Source: Paragonimus westermani (taxonomy: Eukaryota > Platyhelminthes > Trematoda > Plagiorchiida > Troglotrematidae). Taken from it: a stretch of 64,000 bases of DNA. Location of the stretch: positions 148,820 through 212,819 of the forward strand of contig QNGE01000415.1 in assembly GCA_008508345.1 (NCBI GenBank). The letters run 5' to 3'. Within the stretch, counting starts at the first letter, position 1; every line of letters begins with the position of its first letter. A program made the translations under genes and the position numbers. This document shows positions 59,825 to 64,000 of this stretch, one piece after another. Under the pieces are notes generated by a model. The model worked only from the letters and a program-made list of their open reading frames with translations. It was not told the origin of the DNA and made no database searches.

Positions 59825-62080
59825 TCTGCCACGCTAATTGGATGCATTCCTGCTGATCCTTCCAATTCTTTTAAAAAAAACCCAAACATATCGCACGAAA
59901 ATGGATTGAAATAATTCAAATTTAACGTACTGATGATTTTTTAATAATAACTTGAACATAGCTGGCTTGAAATCTTAAATTTTACAATCAGATGTGTTAT
60001 CCATTTAGCTCCTTGCAGAGTTCCCAGTTTGAGTCATTCCTGCAATGAATAGCTCTCGACGTCAATGAATTTCACAAAATATAGTGGTCGTCAGAGCACT
60101 CTCAGATTTCAAAAACCGAGAGTTAAAAATATGCTTCAATTTTGCCAACCTGCATTGGATAATTTCAATATGATTTACTAATGAAGACAGACCTTTGTTT
60201 GGAGCCTTTCTTAGTTACCTTCTTGGAGGAGTATAGTTTTACCAGTGCGAAAGCGCAGGCAAGTCAAACTGCAAAGTTATGAACAACGAATGCCTTAAAA
60301 GAGGCTGATGCAAAATGTCAGCTTAAAATTGCCTAACAAATATGAGTAATCGACAGTTTAGTTGGCAACTTCTTCACTAATCTTTGGCGAGAAGTTTTCT
60401 TTCCGTGTGAATTACAGTCGCAGCTACCACGATAGGTCATCAAAATGAGCATCTGAGATCAATAAAATATGACAGCAATACTGTACAACCGTGGAGGTTG
60501 TGTGAAGTTGTATTTACGGAATGTAAGGAGAATCCGGAAAATTCATTTTTAAACTTATTTTGTAAATTATTTTGAATGCATTCTTAGTGTTCCTAACTCA
60601 AAGTTGATTGGCATTTACCTGGCTATTATGTTCATTTTTCTCTCTAGTCACGGATATTCATACATGGTCGTCACTTCGTACAATCCCTGGTTCTACGAAC
60701 TGAAATTACTCTTCTTAATATGATCGACTCAATTTGGCGGCAACGCTACTGGTGTATTCAACTCCAAATGCGCTAGCTCTAAAGCTGACGAGCGCGCTTC
60801 TGGTAGGATTTAAAGTGTTATGAAGTATGACTTAAAATACATGTTTGTGTGGAAACTGCTCTCCATTTAAATTATTCGGAGTGGAACCGTTGCATTTTTT
60901 TGTGTACGGCTAGCGAACGATTAGATAATAACCGGAAGCAGTCAAGAAACTGAATGTGATGTTGTGGTACATACTGGCTCGTTATGTTAAACACGAATAT
61001 CTCTGAAAATAATACCTGCGGAACTAAGTTGCCCTCCACCATTCCTAATCATCCCAGGCATTGTACAAAACGGGTTACACGGTCAACCTGCGCATCAAAT
61101 AATTTTGATACGGCTGTTTTAAAGGAGTGGTTATTGTGTTAACATTTATCGGAACCATTTGTGGTAGTTTTATCCGAGATTCAGGAATATCAGGTTGCTT
61201 ATTGGCCAGTGTAAAAGATTAGCCAATCGCATTTATCTAAACATTCAACGAGTATGGTTCGGCGGGAAGGGTGAAAGAATGTCATCTGAATTGAGTCGCA
61301 CAGTGAGATATGGTTAACTCGAGTAAGCAGTTTTGGAGTACTCAGTAAATTTTTGTATTTGGTTGGTTCATTGTCAAAGTCAAAAATATTCATCCCTTTT
61401 TTTATTAAATCATATGCAGTTCGGGGTGTCCACTAAAAATCGCAAAACGGTGTGGTAGCTTATTTCACAATACAATATCCGTTGTAAAATAAGCCATACG
61501 GTTGTTCCTGCGTAAACGTTCCGTCGTTTTTCACAGATATCCCGTTGCATTTTTAAAGCTACAAATTCAGTTTAATTCGGTGGCTGAAATTTAAAGTTGC
61601 TTACTCTTTCCTATACATTTACAAGGTACTAGCTAAGTGCATTTTAATAGCTGTTGACTCCAGATAAACTCTGATGCCGTCGAAAACTCCATCCACACTT
61701 GGAAGTGTACAACTAACTTACAAATGCTAAGGGTGTTCAAATTTCGAAGCCTTCTTCAAACACACAGATCCATAAAGAATTTGACATTATGATAACCTTT
61801 TAGTTTCTTTGTGAGTTTCGGCAAAGCTGTTGTAAATTAGTGGTGGGTGCAACCGTATGCCCATTAAGTGTTTGTATAGTTCAACTGTTTTTGACTTTCT
61901 TGGTTTTTATTTCCTATCCGCCACATTGGCAGAAACTGCCAACCTAACGTAAACACTATAATTATACTGCAATCTTATCGGTGGTTAAAGCCGAAAAGTT
62001 GGTATAATCCGCCTAAGTTTAATTAGCATTTATCTTAAACAGGAAAGGAATATATGAGAAAGATCCGAGATAGTTATGAA
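59825..62080. other. No gene recognised
   Basis: AT-rich sequence. Only the 64-codon - frame at 61393-61199 is open, and it has no motif. Confidence 0.4.
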
Positions 62081-62085
62081 GGCGT

Positions 62086-62315
62086 TTAACGTGAGGTCAT
62101 TGACGCAGTGGTCAATACGGCTGCCTCGTCAAAGCGTGGATGGAGTTCACATTCTCTCCATGGCAAGATGCCTCACTAGCGAGCTCTGACACGTCCGAAA
62201 CTTGGGACCAGCGCTTCTTTTCGAAATAGGCCAGCTAAAGTGTTTTCACGAATGTGAAGGCTGTCAACAGACATAGGTAATGTTCGGCTTGACCAAGTTC
62301 CTCACCAGTTATCAG
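62086..62315 (+). mobile_element. Hammerhead SINE, copy 3, decayed
   Basis: GTGAGGTCATTGACGCAGTG, then CTGCCTCGTCA, GGAGTTCACATTCTCTCCAT and GGCAAGATGCC match the head of copies 1 and 2. CTTTTCGAAATAGGCCAGCT and ACGAATGTGAA match the body. The hammerhead site is at 62173-62215 and has lost function: two core bases are missing where CTGACGA should be, stem II no longer pairs, and the cleavage triplet is changed. GAAAC remains. Confidence 0.78.
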
Positions 62316-62319
62316 TAAG

Positions 62320-64000
62320 TTCCAAATTGTTATTCGTCTATTTTCCGTAGCTTCATACTTATAGCTTGTCCAATTATAGTTCTGCACGTATTTAGCACGA
62401 AATAACTCAAAGATTAGTGTCTTCGCGCATTTCCATTCTCTCGCTCAGTGTGCCATCCCATATGCCGAACTATACTACTCATTATCATTCTGTCAAAACA
62501 GCCTTAATTATCTCAGTCCAGCTATATAGTTCACAGTTGTCTAATTTCGACTTGGCATGTGAACAATCACAATCCGCTCTATTTGTCAAAATGTGAGATT
62601 GTGCATGTTTCAATCAGTAATGAGTTCAAGCGACAAGAACTGACCTGTACGAAATGATGGTGGAATACTTGCTTAATCAGCTATCTCAGTGGAATAGTGT
62701 TCATGCGGCTGATTATAAAAACGGACACCGATTAAACCAATTCGGAGGAGTTCAGCTTTTATCAGCAGAAGTTAGGGTCGTTCTCTTTTGTTACAACGCG
62801 AAAGAAAAGGCGTTCCATTGAAGTGTGTATTTTCGTTATTGATCCCGGAATGTGCTTAAGAAGAAACTTTTGAAGACAACGACCAATATTTCCGGCACTT
62901 ATTTGACCTGACTTGAGAACAAATGTTTCAGAAGTGTTCAATAGTTATGACTCATCTTCAGTCGAATGATTGTCGCCGGTCAGATGTCTTATCATCCCAA
63001 CTCATGTACTGACCTGAACAACTTCGATTTCTGTCATAAAATCCAGTGCACTGATGTTAAATATAGTGCCAACTAATTAAAGGGTTTCACTGAAGTTGCA
63101 GGATGAATTAACGAAAATGGGCCAAAATCACAACGGTAATGTTAACAGTTGATCAATCTTACTGAACTCAAGTTGTTCCATACACTATTGCAAAGTCATA
63201 AAGGGTCACGTATGTCTTATCCGGTAAGTTGACATGAGTCTGCCAACTCACTCAGCTACTGAGGCGGCATCTGTCTGTAGGGAATTTTGTAGAATTGGTC
63301 AATGTTATCCACGAGCGAATGTGGTCAGAAACTAGTTTGTCACACGGACTTATTACTCTTACGGATATTTCTGCTCACCGTCACTGGTGACCTGTAGACA
63401 AACTACACGCGTGAAGGGCTAAGTGCTGGTTAATTCGAAAGTGTGGTGTTTTATAAATCACAACGAAGGGAAGACGTTTCAGTCTGTGAGAATTCTACGC
63501 TCTCAAACAAAAATAGAAAGAATGAAAAATTGTCGGTTTTCAATTGTCGAAGTTACCGACAGTGGCAACAGAACTCGACCAGGTATGCCGGCTTCCCAGA
63601 TTCCAAGTTGAGCCATGTTTACTTCTACTAAACCGTAACGTCTGTAATTTTGAAATCAGCTCTGACTTACCGCGGTTTTAGTAGCCAAGATGTACATGAA
63701 ATCTGTATAATATCGACCAAATCAATTCCTCCAATATGTCCGGGTCATCTTGCGTCTTATCGAGTTGTGACGTGTTGCGAAACTGAACATGCCTAGCCGT
63801 TCAGTTATGTTCACGACCATGTCAAACACTTTCAATCCAACTATCGTTAACACGGCCACCTAAAAGTTGCCCGGGGGGTACTGAACTAATTTACCACAAA
63901 CTTTGTGCCTGCCGGATCGTACACTGTCGTTGGTCCGTACAAATGCGGTGTACTTCAGAATGTTGCATCTTCACTATATGCTTACTTTGTATGCTTTTAA
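62320..64000. other. No gene recognised
   Basis: Two overlapping 62-codon frames near 63423-63631 occur in different registers of the same strand. Nothing else was seen. Confidence 0.4.

Noticed and set aside
1..64000. CRISPR array, operons or other prokaryotic systems
   Set aside because: No regularly spaced direct repeats and no compact gene series. The introns, retroelements and low gene density show eukaryotic DNA.

Overview
This is eukaryotic nuclear DNA and gene-poor. It most likely comes from a flatworm, probably a digenean trematode. Three things support that: a short intergenic-type SINE that carries a hammerhead ribozyme in the style of the schistosome Sm-alpha repeats, a mix of Ty3/gypsy, Penelope-like, R2-like and RTE/CR1-like retroelement remains, and a spliced gene with a 51-base intron next to introns of 300-400 bases. 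The lineage is inferred from these features and not from a database match.

Left end (1-2.5 kb): the last codons of a Ty3/gypsy integrase and a probable LTR lie directly upstream of the last four coding exons of a host gene on the + strand (900-2509). All splice phases agree. The second of these exons encodes DPADLDRYL, close to the DxxEFDQYL motif of SoxF transcription factors, so this may be the C-terminal half of a SoxF gene whose HMG-box exons lie upstream of the window.

4.5-7.7 kb: a dead Ty3/gypsy element (gag zinc knuckle, protease, reverse transcriptase, RNase H) interrupted by the 5' end of an RTE-like LINE. 12.5-15.3 kb: a dead R2-clade LINE on the - strand with recognisable RT and C-terminal endonuclease blocks. 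22.36-22.63 kb: the C-terminal tail of a CR1/jockey-like LINE. 54.9-55.6 kb: the C-terminal end of a Penelope-like element with a GIY-YIG endonuclease, - strand. Three large palindromes (20.1, 26.5 and 51.9 kb) and one solo arm (29.9 kb) form two foldback families.

The most interesting signal is a tRNA-derived repeat present in several copies (32.8, 33.2, 34.5, 46.4, 47.2 and 62.1 kb). Two copies, at 46514-46558 and 47241-47285, contain a complete hammerhead ribozyme with all core bases and all stems. The other copies are decayed or truncated.

The rest (about 45 kb) is AT-moderate unique-looking sequence with only short open frames. The exceptions are an unrecognised 160-codon frame (43864-44346, -) and a possible Ly6/three-finger-type exon (59451-59819, -). 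No rRNA gene, functional tRNA gene, CRISPR array or prokaryotic gene was seen.
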